This document shows positions 1 to 14,300 of a stretch of DNA of 64,000 nucleotides, piece after piece. The position numbers were made by a program, and so were the translations under genes. Where the stretch lies: NCBI GenBank assembly GCA_013365365.1, contig JABVXU010000007.1, positions 1-64,000 of the forward strand, given 5' to 3'. The notes below the pieces were generated by a model. The model saw only the letters and a list, made by a program, of their open reading frames with translations. It had not been told where the DNA came from and searched no databases. Within the stretch, counting starts at the first letter, position 1, and each line of letters begins with the position of its first letter. This DNA is from Cruorifilaria tuberocauda. Lineage: Eukaryota; Nematoda; Chromadorea; Rhabditida; Onchocercidae.

Positions 1-2130
1 GACGGTGTCATACTTGTCACCGTTATCGTCAATATCACTGCTTTTTATCGAATCATTACTTATTTAAAAGTACGCTTTAACTTTATTCTATAAAACGCGA
101 AATCAAAAAGTTAGGAGTTTGATCTTTTGGCAGATATTACTACAACTGGAAAATCCTACTTTCAGTGAATTCTGCACTGGAATGATTTGTACTTATCGGA
201 ATATGCTAAGAGATTTTATCAGTATCAACATTATTATTGTTGAATTCTTGTAAATATAATTACAGGAAAAAAGGCAGCAAGAACTTGTTGCAACACAAGA
301 AAGTTTAAGCCAGGATTTCCTTTTTTTCAAAGAGGCAAGTTGAGCTTTTTCACGAACTAACTGTAAATTTTTAATTTCAATATGATTTCTTAGAAAGCTA
401 TTGAAAAGCATCAGAATCATTGGAAATCATAAGAAGAAGCGACCCCGTGTACTTCTTTCCTCACTTAAGTTTTACAATTACGTCGTACGCCATAACTTTT
501 GATGGCTTTAATAGAAAATATTTCAGACATGCATCACTACTATCATACATGCATTTCTCGTAGCTATTTTCCGCATTGATGGACCTTTCATGACACGTGC
601 AGGCAAGATAACATGTATGTGGCTTGCGATGGGTACAATGGATGGGTAATAATTACTTTTAATAGTCTAAATCTTCATTGTTAAATTACCCGCAGACAAT
701 TTCTTGATCCTAATAAAGTTACGAGTTGCACATTTTCTTTTTTCAAATTATACTTAAACTTCGTCTTTCTTTTACTTCAGTATCGTATTCTTATTCTTCA
801 ATCGCAATCTGATGAAGGATCAAAACAGAGTGAATGTGGGCATAACAGCGAATAATTTGATTTCGGTAAATCGTGCGTGATAAATACCTGTACTAATATC
901 ATAATTTATGATTTTCTTCATGATGAAATTACAATAGCTTATTTTTTATAATTTTACTTTATTTATTATCCATCACTCTGATGTATCTTCTTTTGATAGC
1001 ATCACTTAAATATTTACGCAGGTGTACAAAAGTCGGTCCTTGTGTTAAACTCTCGAAATTCATTCATCCTTCGAAAAGGTATAGTCATTTCTCACTTCCT
1101 CATTTTGTCTATTTTTCTCAGCTGTTTATAATTTATTGTTTATCGCTTCCTTCTACGACAAATTATGAAAGAAGTTAAAACAACAAAAAAAGAAGGGAAT
1201 AAAAAAGTGAAAAAATAAAAAGATAAAAGAAGAAAAAGAAAGAAAAAGAGAGAGGAAGTAAGATATTTTTTTATAGCGATTTTTCTCTGGGATACATTAC
1301 CATATTGATAATAAAAAAGAAGCTCATTCTTTTATGTTAAATGAAATTCATCTTACTCTGAGGAACAGATCAATCAATCAGATCAAAATATTATCTAAGA
1401 ACTTGTGTCTCTCACGTTTATTAGAAGTATGTATCACAAATTTGATCAGACATAATTCAACCTTTCATCTTTATCAACCACATCAATCCATATCAGATTT
1501 ATTCATATCATCCATATCAACTTTTATCCATATACAAAGGAGAGAAGCAAAGTCACACAATGTTATTAGTTGTCAGAATTTTTGTAATGCAATATTCGTT
1601 GGCATGCCATACTCCCTCGATATATGCTATGAATACGATTAATTGGTGATAGACTGGGTACTATTGCTGTTGATAAGCGTTCAAAAATGTCTAATTTCTC
1701 ACCAATTGCATTACTATTGTATTCTTGACTAAAAATTGTTACTGTAAGGTTTTTCAAATCATATTCGGAAAACTGTCGAGAACATGTTTCTTATTATATA
1801 ATCTCAAATTAGTGGTTTTCGTATTAATTTTGATCAAGGAAAAAAATGGAATTATCATTAGGTCTGTATATTAGTTTTATACGCTAGTAGTATCAATATG
1901 AAAATAAAACAGACACAAATCTTCTGTAATGCTTCTCAACAATCATCGCAATGCACATTCGCTTCACCTGATAGTATGATTGTTGCCGATGAGTTAACGA
2001 TAAAATTTTGATTATTCCATCCAAATTATCCAAATTCTGTATATTTGATGCATTTTTATGTTATTTTATACCATCGATTTTATTCTTCATAAAATTCGTC
2101 CTGTCGCTTGCACAATTAACGTAAACGTCT
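1..2130. other. Intergenic, no supported gene
   Basis: AT-rich DNA with only short chance ORFs. A purine-rich stretch of about 95 nt lies at 1166-1262 (mostly A and G on the plus strand). A TTTATT, which is AATAAA on the minus strand, sits at 2079-2084. It is the probable poly(A) signal of the minus-strand gene that ends at 2131. I see nothing else that I can support. Confidence 0.6.
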
Positions 2131-5100
2131 TCAAAATTCTAATAGATTTACATTTAAAAGTTGAAATACCAGCACTCGTCCAATATCATCATCAAATTGG
2201 GTAATTCGCAATTGGAATTGTTTGGCACATTTTAGCATTTGCGGTATCAATTCCGGATCTACTATTTCGGATGATTCAAACACACCAAAGATCATATAGG
2301 ATAAAGTCTTAAAAGAATATTTATCAATAATAAATACGATAGGAGCATTAATTAATTGGATAATTTCGACAATTAGCACTACTGTTGTACAAGGTTTACA
2401 TCATCATATAGCTAAATGTCACAACGAAACATATTATACCACGTAATTTACTAACTGCAATAAATCATTTAATTATACTAATTGTACACTTCGCTCTAGT
2501 TAGTTACTCATTCTTCAAATGTTTTAATGATACTGAAAATTATTTGACAACTTTTCCTTTCTATTATATCATCTGTTTATTGAAAACCTTCCTGATAAAG
2601 TTATTTAATAATCGAAAGAGAAGGAACCTGTAAAACAGCTTGACGATTATAATTAAGAGTGATTTGATTTAATATAATATTATCGGAATTGAACAAATCG
2701 CGGAAATATGGTGACGATATGTATAATAAACTTTTATACGAATGAATTTCGCCATCCAATGTTTTGAATATAAAATCTCTACAAATTAAATGTCACTCAA
2801 AGCTTTGAAAAGTTTTCTTATTTTTATTCGAAAAAGTGAAATGATATAAAAGAATAACTTTAAAATTTTAATAAATGAAATTGTTTCCAACCTCAAATTT
2901 TAGCCAAAAATTTCCCATATTTCTATTTTGAGAAAAAGCCGTTCAAAAAAGGTCGACAAAATCTTTAAAGTTTTCAGAAATTTTTACAATCAAATAAATG
3001 AGTTTTAATTTTCTACTATAGAATGTGTCAAGAGTGTATAATTCGTAATAATTGCTCTCAGCATGCTGCAATGTTGAAATAAATTTGAATATTTTGAAAT
3101 TTGAATATTTTCGCACAGCTGATAGCTTATCTAATAAATTTAAATAGCTAGCCTCTTATCAATGCATTATCTATAATTTTTTTCAAATAATCAAAATTAT
3201 TACTCCCCAACCTCCGATAAATTGCATTAACATTTCTTTTCCTTTTTGAATATTGATTAAGACAAAATTTATTATTTGAGTCAGGAAATGATTTGCAGCT
3301 GATTATTCTTATTCAGTTAGTCATTAGAGAAGAAAAGTAATTAAAAATTCTAAGAATTCATTTTTCATAAATTTACAATAATTTACACAATCTGTGAAAC
3401 TATTCATTTATATTTGAAACATTTTTACTAAATAGTTTGAGAAATATTCTTGATTTATAGAAAAGCAAATTTTATCTTTATTTTAGTAATTTTAGTCTTT
3501 ATATTTATCCGAACAAATTTCTTTGCTTTTAACTCATTCGTTTACTAAAAAAGCTTTAAGTTTTTCGTTTTTGTTATTAAACTTACGGCCCGATATTTTC
3601 GTGAATATCTTTAAGTTTCTTGCGAAAATCGCCATCCTTAAGCATCGATTGTATTGGTAAGGTTTTATTCATTTGTATTTGAAAGTCGCTAGCTGCAAAA
3701 CTCATTTCAACGGTAAGCAATGCACGGCCACCTTGCCATCGTGAATGTATATCAAAGGCTGAAATAAATTATGAGCTTATGAGATATTGATAAAAAATTT
3801 TTATTAATTAATCAGTATTCAAATTTCTTATTTTACAAAAACTTTACAAAAAAAAATTTTTCACTTCCAATTACAAAAAGCGACCTTCTGTAAGTGAAGC
3901 GAGTAAAGGATTTCCTTCAAAAAGCCGATAATTTCCGTTAGAGTAAAAAGTTGAATGATATTCATCCGGTACTGATGCAATTTGTGGTGCTATAATTTTT
4001 TTTTAAATTTCAAGTCCAAACTAAACTTATCATTGTATTTCTTCAAGTCTATTAACTTGAAAATTTTCTCTATACTTATCATTTTTATTTTTTCGATATT
4101 GAATTTATTCTTTTAAATCCAAAAAAAAATATCAACAAACTTTAATCGATAAAAAAGACTTACAACATTCTTCACCTTTCATCAATTGCAATTTAAATAC
4201 GATTGCTAATGGAGTTGGTTGAGTAAATACTTTGCAGTGATCGAGAAATAATCTCCAGACTGTCTTCATTTCTGGCCATTGTGGTGAACCGATGAAATTG
4301 ATTGTCCTGAAAATATAGAATGCAATTGAAATTAGGGAATACAATTTTCATTTCTGCTCCTACAAATTATTTTCCATAGTTAAGCGGAGCTGATGAGCAA
4401 GTTTTTTTATGTGAACAAAATACATCGTATTAAATGTGTCATTGTTTCATTACATGTTTTTGATATTTCAACATTTATTTCAAATGAGTTCAAATGAAAA
4501 GAAACTTGTTTATTGTTTTATGCTGTTGTTTGTTGTTTATTGAAAGTTGTTTACGCACCATTCATAAGCAAATGTTTCGTATGCAGTATAAAAATGTTTC
4601 TGTTGAAAAAACGAGGCACCTGAAAAAGTGTGTTCTGTATGGTGTTTAATTGTTTAATTAATTATGGCGAAGGTTAAAACATTTCATTTTTGCAAAACAG
4701 AATATGCATATTTCTCTAGAAAAAAAAATTTATTTTTCTTGTGTAATGGAAGGTTATAATTGAAAAAAGAAAGATGCAAATATCTCATCCATCAGAATTT
4801 ATGTTTGAAATTAAGCAAATCAATTTTTGAATACAAACCAATTGGGTAATTAGAACAACAAATTAAGATAGCTACTTATAGTACTTCTTAATTAGCTAAA
4901 ATAGCAAACCAGCAGGCCGAACAATTGGTATAGTCCAACGGAAAAGGTAGGTAATGCTTGAAAGTACATGTTCAGTCACCGGTTTGCAACCGCTGTTCGG
5001 AACATCGTTTACAATTTCTCGTAAGAATTTTATGCATCCACTCATCTTCAATTTAAATAAACAAATAACCGAAGCTATTTGGATCTCGGAATTAAATACT

Positions 5101-8100
5101 ATTGAAATAACTACAACTTCATTTCTATTCCATGCAATTCTTATAACTGAAGGAGTTGCAAAATCAAATTCTTGACGGGAATTGACAGGAAGTAATTGAT
5201 AGTTTTGTTAAAGACCTATTTGATTTCCAGTTTTTCAATGATACTGAAAAATAGAAATTAAACAGAATATAAAAATGATACAAGTTTAACGCTCCAATTT
5301 AACTGATAGTCGAAATATTTAGTACTCCTAATTCTTTTAATTATTGCTGAAGTAACGTTTGATTATTTTTTGCGTAGTTATTTTTTGCGCGCTCGGTTTG
5401 ATTCCTTGAATCCGTCAGTGCTGCAGTTTTGATATCATGGTAATAGCCATCTCTAAAAATTTTACAAGCTTTTAAAGCTCCTTGTGACTCATAATGGAAG
5501 CTATACATATATATATATATATATATTCCATGTTTTTTTCATATTACTCAAAGGTCCAATAAAGTCTCAACAAAAATGCCATTATATTTATGTACTTCAA
5601 AAATAACTATAAACCAAAAACAGAAAAAACGCAATATTATTAAATAACAAAAGAATCAACGAAGACAGATTCATCAATTTACCCTGACCCATACATAACT
5701 TCAAATTAACCAAAAGTGATCTAGTATTAGGAAACATATGTTATGAACAACGGATCTATGACACAGTCCAACTTTGAAACTAATATCCTGGAAATCCATA
5801 GATAAATAGGGTTACATCTCAAATTGAATAAATGATAAAAGCTAAAAAAGAAACAGTTTACATTTGCTGCACAATATACACAATAAACATATTCCTAACG
5901 AAATACATACAAAATAGCAGGAGAGTATTATGAAAAGCAAACCCCAGCAAATCAATAAGACAAATTATACTGAATGTATGGAGGATAAGTTAGCCAAAAT
6001 AGCAATAAGGGCAGATAACTGATATAGATAGTGGTAGATATTAAGGTGATAATTAAAAATATCAAAATATCAAAAACAGCAAACAGTAATTAAACAAAAA
6101 TTTACTACTTTTTCGAGCGCTTCCAACTTTCATCAGAATTTGATTTGAATTGGAACTATGAGATTATGATCTCACGAAGAATAAAATGACAGAAATAGCA
6201 TTTCAAAGTATTTCACCTGAAATTCAACAAACTATTTCAAAAATTCCGAAATTCCGAATGGCCATCCATGAGAACTGCAATGAGAAAAGCTTAGAATTCA
6301 AAAGCAAATATCTAAAATTTCAAACTGTAATGCGAACAGAAATATCGAGCAATAAAATTAATTTGATCAAGAAAATAAAGGAAGAACGGGGAAATTTTTG
6401 AAAATTTGTATACAATTTCGTGTCAAAATAGATTCAAAGTAGAAGAAAAGTAATTAAAATAGTCAAAGTGGAAGAGAAACAAGTTAACAAGACAGCTTTT
6501 AAATCACGAAATATACACGAAAAACGGATTATCTCGCCAGTGGTATTTTGTAATCTATGAGTGAAATACATAATATGAGATTATAACATGACTGACTTTA
6601 GATTCACACAGAATAAAAAATAGATCCGAGAGTAACATTTTAAACATTCGTTATGTGCAAAAAAACTTTTCAACATACATACATGTTTGGGAAGAATTTT
6701 CTAGAAAATTGTTTGCTGGAACTGATCATAATTATAAGAGGATCGATACGGCAACTGCACAGGATAAACACGAAACTGAAAAGTATATCAGGAAGATTAG
6801 TTTCGACCTATTTCAAATTCATTCAAAGGACCATTTTCTTTATGTGTTGAAAACATGAAGAAAGATATGAGTGGGGAATTACAGAAACGAAGAAAAAGCT
6901 TACAAATTTTTGAGCACCTTCTAATATCGCTTGCGAATATTGATTTGGGAGATCTTTGACAAGCTGAAATACAGACGGAGAACTCCCAAAAAACATTTTT
7001 CATATCTAAAATACCAACTATTTCTCAATAACTTATTGGATCTAAAAACTCATAAAGTTTATGAAGTCATTTCGATTGGTTTTTGGAGTTCAAGAAAAAT
7101 CACTGTATTTTAAAATGCTTCAAAAACTCAAAGATGAAAAGCAATATTAAAAATAATTCATAAAGACCTTACAGCCTTAATGTGATCCAAATCAATTCGA
7201 GCCAATTTCTGATACATGATATCCATAAGTCCTGGTGGAAAAGAAGCATTCATTGCTTCAACGATCATCTCCAGTAAATTTTCATCCCTTGGTTTATATT
7301 TCTCCATACGAACTTCATTTTCAACGTAACTTTCAAGTTGACGTCGTAAATCTCGTAATTGCATCAGGTTTGAGAAATGAGTGAGCAAGGGAAAATTGCT
7401 TTCTAAAAAAAGTTACAAAAGCCTAAAATCATTTTAAGAATTACATGGAAAAGCTTATTTCAAAATGTCTTCGAGAATTTGTTCACAAGAAACAAACAAT
7501 AAGATATATGATTAATAAATAATCATTTTTCAAGAAAATTTATAATCCAAACTGAATTATCACAACTTGCCAAAAATAACACAACTTCTGCAAAAATTGT
7601 CAGAATTTTAGCAATCCTCAAACATGAGAAAATAATACGCTCGCAAGAATCCTACCTGTGATACTTCTATCGATCATGTAATTATCGTTGGGACATATAA
7701 AACGAAGTAATTCAATAACTTCATCATATGTTTCATCTTCTATCTCAGCTCGACCATTCTGAGCTTCCCTGTAATTGGAGAAAGCATTATCGGTAAATTC
7801 TATTTAAAGGACCATAGAATTCAAAATAATGTAACCTGGCAACTTTTTCATATATGAGAGATCATATTAAACGATTAGCACTAAAAGCTTTAAAGGTGTA
7901 AAATCTTTAAAACCAGATGGAGATTTTTCCATTTCGAATCAATTCTGAATTCCATCCGGTTGTTTCCTGCAAAGCGTATACTTCGTTTTCTAGCTGCCTG
8001 CAAGCTAGATGCTAACTAACTCTAAAGTGCTAATTCTGCTGACTCTAAAATTATCTTAAGGATCCAGTATAATTTAATCATAATAAAATAGCGAATGCAT

Positions 8101-8253
8101 TTACCGAAATTTGTCTTCAAAACAGAGCATTTTGAAATAAGGCGATAATTCCGCTAAATAATGAGCATTAACAAAAATACTTTTCTTCTCCACAATCAAT
8201 TCAAACTGCCGTAATCGCGTCCGTTGGGAGAATGTATCATCCGACATTTTCAT
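2131..8253 (-). CDS. Tandem BTB-domain protein (BTB-linker-BTB)
   Basis: Predicted 414-residue protein from eight exons, all phase-consistent: 8253-8105, 7768-7656, 7402-7168, 4306-4164, 3989-3885, 3758-3587, 2778-2628, 2307-2131. Residues about 14-115 form a BTB fold: the VNAHYLAELSPYFKMLCFED segment is the hydrophobic core and dimer face, followed by IELLRFICP. A helical linker follows (about 115-305) that I do not recognise. Residues 306-414 form a second BTB: DGEIHSYKSLLYISSPYFRD, then LSYMIFG and LIPQMLKCAKQFQL, ending at the stop with no BACK, MATH or kelch part. BTB domains dimerise and many recruit Cullin-3; that role here is inference. The start chosen is the first of two close ATGs (8253, 8247), just downstream of a TTTAAG that could be a trans-splice acceptor. 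Intron 3 is 2.86 kb. AATAAA follows the stop. Confidence 0.85.
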
Positions 8254-11180
8254 ACCTCTTAAACATAATTCTTCATTATTGCAATTCCTGATTAAATCTC
8301 TTCCAAAAAAAAGAAAAACTTGTGATATGACAAGAGTATAACTTTCATTCCTTCTATGAATGTCGTTAAAACGTCCTTTTTTCACTGATAACGTATTTCG
8401 ATACAAATCGCTAACTCTTCTGATACCATTTATTCTCTATCTAATTATCTGATTACTACAGGATTTTGTAATTCATTTAATACTTTTATCTTTTTAAAAT
8501 TCAAATTTATAATTTATTCCATTCTCCTTCACAAAGCTGAAATCGAATAAAGAAAAATAACTTTCTAACATTCTTTCCCTCTCCTTCGTTCTCTCTCCCT
8601 CTCCCTTTCTCTCCCTCTCTCTTCTATCAAGAACATTCCATTCTGCTGTTTGATAATTTTCTCGTTCAAATTCACAAAAATCAATAATGTTAAGCTTGAT
8701 TAAACAAAAAAAGGGACGAAAAACTGGTTGGGAGGAGAGATGGAGCAAAACGCACAACAGTTACTTTAACCAACGAAACAACCAAGCCATCGGCTATCAC
8801 AGTTGCACACCACATGAATGAATCATCGTCTTTTCCTGATATACTCATTATCACTTCTCCTAATCCTTATCATTTCTAATATGCTTCTACATTATCACTA
8901 CTTGTACACGTTACGTTACTCATTGATCAAAATGAGAATGTGAATTGATTTAGTTTTGATAGTTTGATGTTTGGCTTCTTGCCATTGTGAGTATTCTTGT
9001 TATGCTATTCTTCATTCATTCTTTAAAGCTTACTGCTAAATGTTTGACGATATTTTGTTTACGCGAAAAGATTGATGGTTTTTCTGATAAATGGGTAACG
9101 TACGTGTATATGAACGTGGCTATTAGTAAATTAGCAAAGGCAATACATGAAAAAACAATCCATAAGCCAAATATATAAATTTATTTTTCAGCAAAAAAAC
9201 GATTTTTCATTGATATTTGGCAAGTATTTTCAGTATTATCTTCATATAGTATTTTCAGGTAATTGGAATTCATTTTACGTGAAATTTTTAATTATATTGG
9301 GAAATTTAACTTCCTAAAGCAGTATTTTTGCTTCAGTGCTTTATTATATTTTAATTAAAACAAAGAAATGGAATGAGAGAAAAGGATTTTCAATGAATTT
9401 TAAAGAATCATTACTTCATGAAAAATCTTACAAGAATTGAGGGGGAAAAATCGTAATGACAACGAGATGCTATAAGAATATTTAGAAAATAGCGAGAAGC
9501 TCGAAGAATATTAAGCTCATTGATAAGGTTTAATTCAATTTAAAGTGATATCAGTTAAAAAGTATCATTTTTTCCTTCTCCTTGTGAATAGATGAAGCAG
9601 CTTTTCTTTCCTTCATTTGTAAAACTTCAAATAGAGATTTTAAAAGAATAAAAGAGTAAGATGAAAAGATGTTAAAATGCCGCGAAGATAAAAGAAGTAT
9701 TTGCTAGAAGCATTGCGAAAGTGGAATCCTGCATAGACGTTACAATCAAATTTTATAAAACTCGTTCTTCCTTCTTTTACAGATTTAACTAAAATTCATT
9801 TCGATGTTAGCTGAAAGTCTTAATCTCTAGCTTCAGATAACCCCACTACTATCAGTATTGATAATGATAGTACTCATAATTGCAATATATAACAGGCTAA
9901 ATAAGAAGGAAGACTGCTACTAATAAAATTTACAATACTTCAAAATGATAGAGACAAAAAATACTGCTAAAAGTGAAATTTTAAATTGATGTCCTGTCTA
10001 AAAAATGAATTCAAATTGTTTTAATCAAAAAAAGGAAACAAAAAAGCCTCTCAATTAAAAATACTACTTACTGCTTAAAATTACAAAACAATTTGTTATC
10101 AACTTTTTTAAAAGAAACTTATTGATTGAAACAGTGATGTTTAGATCAATGAATTTTCGAAAAACATTACATCCGAAATATGTATGGTAAAGTTCTCGAA
10201 AAATAAAACGATGTTAAAATTGTGTCGCTAAATTATCGAAAGATTCTCATCTGCCAATCTCATCAATATTCATTTTAATCATCATAACATCAGCAGAATA
10301 TCTGCACGTTTCAACTCTAAACCTTCATTGAGACATTGAAATAGTAAAGAAAAATGAAATATTTTCTCATCATCACTTAAGAAAATCCCTATCTGAAATG
10401 ATAATGATTAATTAATTGATCTCATACAATTTTTGAGTATTTTAAGAGAAAGTATTTCTCTTTTACAGTTACTTAGAGATAAAATTTTCTCAGAAATAAG
10501 AATTTTTAATTTTATCATTACTAATAACTTAAGCGATGAAAATGATGATTTCCTTCTTTCCTTAATTAATAGATGAATTTGAATGGTTATAATTCGATTC
10601 TATTTTCATCAATGAATTGAAAGATGGTAAAAATAATCGGAACACTGAAATGGAAATATTTTTATAAAACATAAATAATGATAATAATATGATAAAAGTC
10701 ATTTTTTCTTGTTTATCACAAAATAAATTCGATTTTGAATATTGAATGGAGAACACCAGTTTTTCGCTAATCATTTTTTAATAAAAGAAGGAAAGGTAAA
10801 AAGAAAAAGAAGAATGATACAACAAAATTGACGTTAAGTGCGAACGCATTACTTCTACCCGAACGAATTCGAGAATTTGCTTTGACATCAAAATTTCTGT
10901 TTTCTTCTTTGCTACACAATCATTCTTCTCTTATTTCATCGCTGTTCATTCATTTCACTTATCAAATTTATTGCACTGCAATCTTTCATCATTCAACGTT
11001 TGCCACGTTTTCTCAGTTTGTATCAACATTATTTTGACAAATTTCAAACAATTTACTCCAAATTTTCATTTCCATTAATTGAAGATCAACTATCATCAAG
11101 TTTGCAACAACTTTTTTATTACAGTATTTTGGTGATATCATCTTGCTATTGTTAAGTTAATAAATAGATAAAGTCGCCTA

Positions 11181-11355
11181 CAGATAAAATTATCAGTTAT
11201 TCCAGAATTGCATACTATCAGGAAATTTCCAATTCTTACACAGGTAAAACTATTTTCCTAAAATTGTATACTATTAGTAAATTTCCAACGCTTTCAGGTA
11301 AAGTTATCAGTTATTTTGAAATCATATACTGTCGTGTGAAATTTCTAACGCTTTC
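11181..11355. repeat. Imperfect tandem repeat, about 60 bp x 3
   Basis: Three adjacent diverged units begin at about 11181, 11241 and 11295. Each opens with CAG(A/G)TAAA, has an internal AT(A/T)CTAT-like core (CATACTAT, GTATACTAT, CATATACTG) and closes with AAATTTC(C/T)AA. Units two and three also share CAACGCTTTC or TAACGCTTTC. Function unknown. Confidence 0.6.
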
Positions 11356-14300
11356 TACAACATTTAAATATCACCGATAATTCAATTACACCGAACGAAA
11401 GCTCAGACTAAACAAAACTGTTAAAAGTCATCATCTCATTCCTTCATTTGCAAAGTTTACGTTTGATGTAATTTTATTATTTTTGAGTGTCGATGAAGTG
11501 ATAAGCTGCAGAATAAAACAAACTTTACGAATTATTTCTTTATGAGTAATAAAATATTCGGTCAAATGCAGAAGTGTTTTGATAATTTGGAAGCTTGTAA
11601 GTTACCATTCTATCTTTTTCCTCATTCTATTTAAATCATATTAAAATTACTAAAAAAATCAGTTTAACTGTTTATGCATTTAATTCGAGCAAAACACGAA
11701 GCATGATATATTTTAATCTGAAATTATTCAAAAATAAGCTGATAAAATTTAAGGTCAAAAAGGTTGCGGTCGATGGCAATGTATTCATGCTGATTTCTGT
11801 AATGGTCTTTCAAATAAATACGTATGTTTACCAATAGATGGTCGTTTTCTATCGTAAGTAATTACTTTCATCTTTTTTTCAGATTTAAGCAAAATCAAAA
11901 CTGGACAATCGTAAAATGAGCTAAAAGATGTTGGGATTGGAAAAAAAGAAAACCTTAAAAACTTCACGTTTTTTTAATTCGCTATTATTCAGTTGCAAAA
12001 AAAAATTCTATCATTCGTTTTTTTGCTGTTCCTTTGAGAAAGTTTACTTTTAACATTCTTTAAGAAGCATAATTTAATTCCGAATTTATAGCTTATATTT
12101 TATTCTAGGTGGATATTATTTGGATCAATCATAATTGTCCTATCATGCTGTTCAATGTTGATTTCATGCTATATCTGCTGGTTTTTGCAAGTCAGAATGA
12201 GAAATCAGATTTCAACAAATCATAAAATAACTTTTCAGAATCGAACACCATTTCAATCATTCACATATGTTTAGCTAGTAACGTAAATTAAAATTCGGTC
12301 AAGATAATTGTGGATTGATTATCTTTTAATGAAACATAACTCAGTTTTACCGTTAGATTAAAAAAGTTAAGCCCACCAGTTTCCTGCTGGAAAAAAGTGA
12401 ATTATTACTGATATTCACAATTGTTTCATTGCTATCTCCGTGTTTGTATTATTCGATTTATTAACATAAGAATAATTGAAATGATGTTGAAAGACTAAAA
12501 AGACAAATCCGTCCAAACCAGCTCTCTATTCCGCTTATCATCTGATCCCTAATCATAATCAACAACAAATCATTATCGTGCAGAATTAGTGCCAGTTTTT
12601 GATGTTTTCAATCGATATTTAAAATTTACACTTAGTTCTCCGATATAATTGAATCACATGAAATTCAAATGAAATTTTAAATTGTTTGTGTAGAATTAAT
12701 CACCTGTGCAGTACTGGTATGTCAAATGTCATCAACTTGTTGACAGTTTTCTTCAGTGATATTCTTGAAAACATATCACACGCGATAAGTATCAATATTA
12801 ATAGTAATTGAAAATTATAAATTGAAATGTTTGATGCAATTATTAAAATTAATAACCAAATTAGCCATGCAGCAAATAATTAGCTAAATATTGTTCACAG
12901 TTAATAAACACCACTCTTTCACGTCTTAGACTTTAAGTTTTGAGCAGTTACAATTAAGCTCAAAGACAAAAAATAGATTTTTGCCGAAAAGGAAATAGTG
13001 TTCGCTCCTGTAGAATAAAAATTCATCTTTCAGGATTTTATGGGAAACACTTTCTTGCAAATATTTGTTAAAATAATTAAAGAATAAAGTGGTAATTTGT
13101 TTGGGAGCGAAAGTTCATCGGACGATGAAGTTCGATAATCAAATGAAATGAATTGATCCAATAATTACTTTGATTGGTAATAACTGAAGCTTTTGCAAAT
13201 TATCCATTCATTGAAGATACTATTCGTTAAAAGTTAAATGTTAAATATTAAAAGTTAAGTGTTTCACAGCTTTAGTTGTAAAACTTCTAACTTACAGCTA
13301 TAGCCATACAATAGCAGTAATCTTCAGTCATTTTCTTTTGAAACGAATTAATCTACTAGAAAGTTCATTGTTTTGTTTAATTAATTTTTAGCTTACACTA
13401 TAAATAATCTTAAATTTCAAAAAAAAATAGAATTCAAATGGTTTTTTTATTCAATCAAAAAATTCAATAATAAATAGAGGAAAAGAAGTAATTTATGATA
13501 TCAATAATATTTCTCAGCTAACAAGGAATTTCTTCAAAATAATGAGAATGGAAGAGCTTAAGGATGGAAAGACAAAAAAAACTTGTTAATTCAATCATTG
13601 GAATAAACAATGACCAATCGTTATACAATTAACGAAGTAAATTTCCGAAGCTAAACGTGCAAAGTCTGTTCAGTTATTTTGTATAATTATCCTTCAAAAA
13701 AAAGTTCAATTTTCAAACAAAAATTTCAGTATAGTTAATGATATCGTTTTTGGTGCAATATCACCTTTTCTTATTTCATCTAATCACAATGAATCATTTC
13801 CTAATTGATTCTGGAAGATGAATTCTGTGATAAATGTGAAATGATATACTACAAAATTACATTTATCTGAAAATAATATAAACGACAATTTTTTTTAAAA
13901 AGCAAAAAAACGCAAATGCTTTAATTCCACGATATTGTCGTAAGTATTTAGTAAATTTCTCTTTTTTAAATGAATACCGTTTGATTCTTATTTTAATTTG
14001 ACAAGCATCAATTTGATGGAAAGGAAAAAAAGAATCAATTTCGAATTACTTAATTACCTTTTTCTGGTAGCGATCGGTACGACCTTTCAAGAAAAAAATG
14101 TCCATAAATCAGAAATTCGAAATTCGTTCGTCTTTTTTTCAACGATAAAATAAAATTAAAGTAATAATGACAAAAAATTGAATTGAAATGAATAAACGGA
14201 AGTTTTCAAAAATCGAAAGGCAAAATAATACTCAATTTCCTTCAAAATTTCTGCAATATTCAGAAATTAGCTAATCTGATAATAAATGACGATTGTTGTG

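Noticed and set aside
6186..6401. 71-codon plus-strand ORF inside an intron of the tandem BTB gene
   Set aside because: Starts with ATG but has no recognisable family, splice context or poly(A) signal; probably chance.
8494..8757. 87-codon minus-strand ORF with a RERERKGEGERTKERER stretch
   Set aside because: Produced by a CT-rich tract; nothing else supports it.
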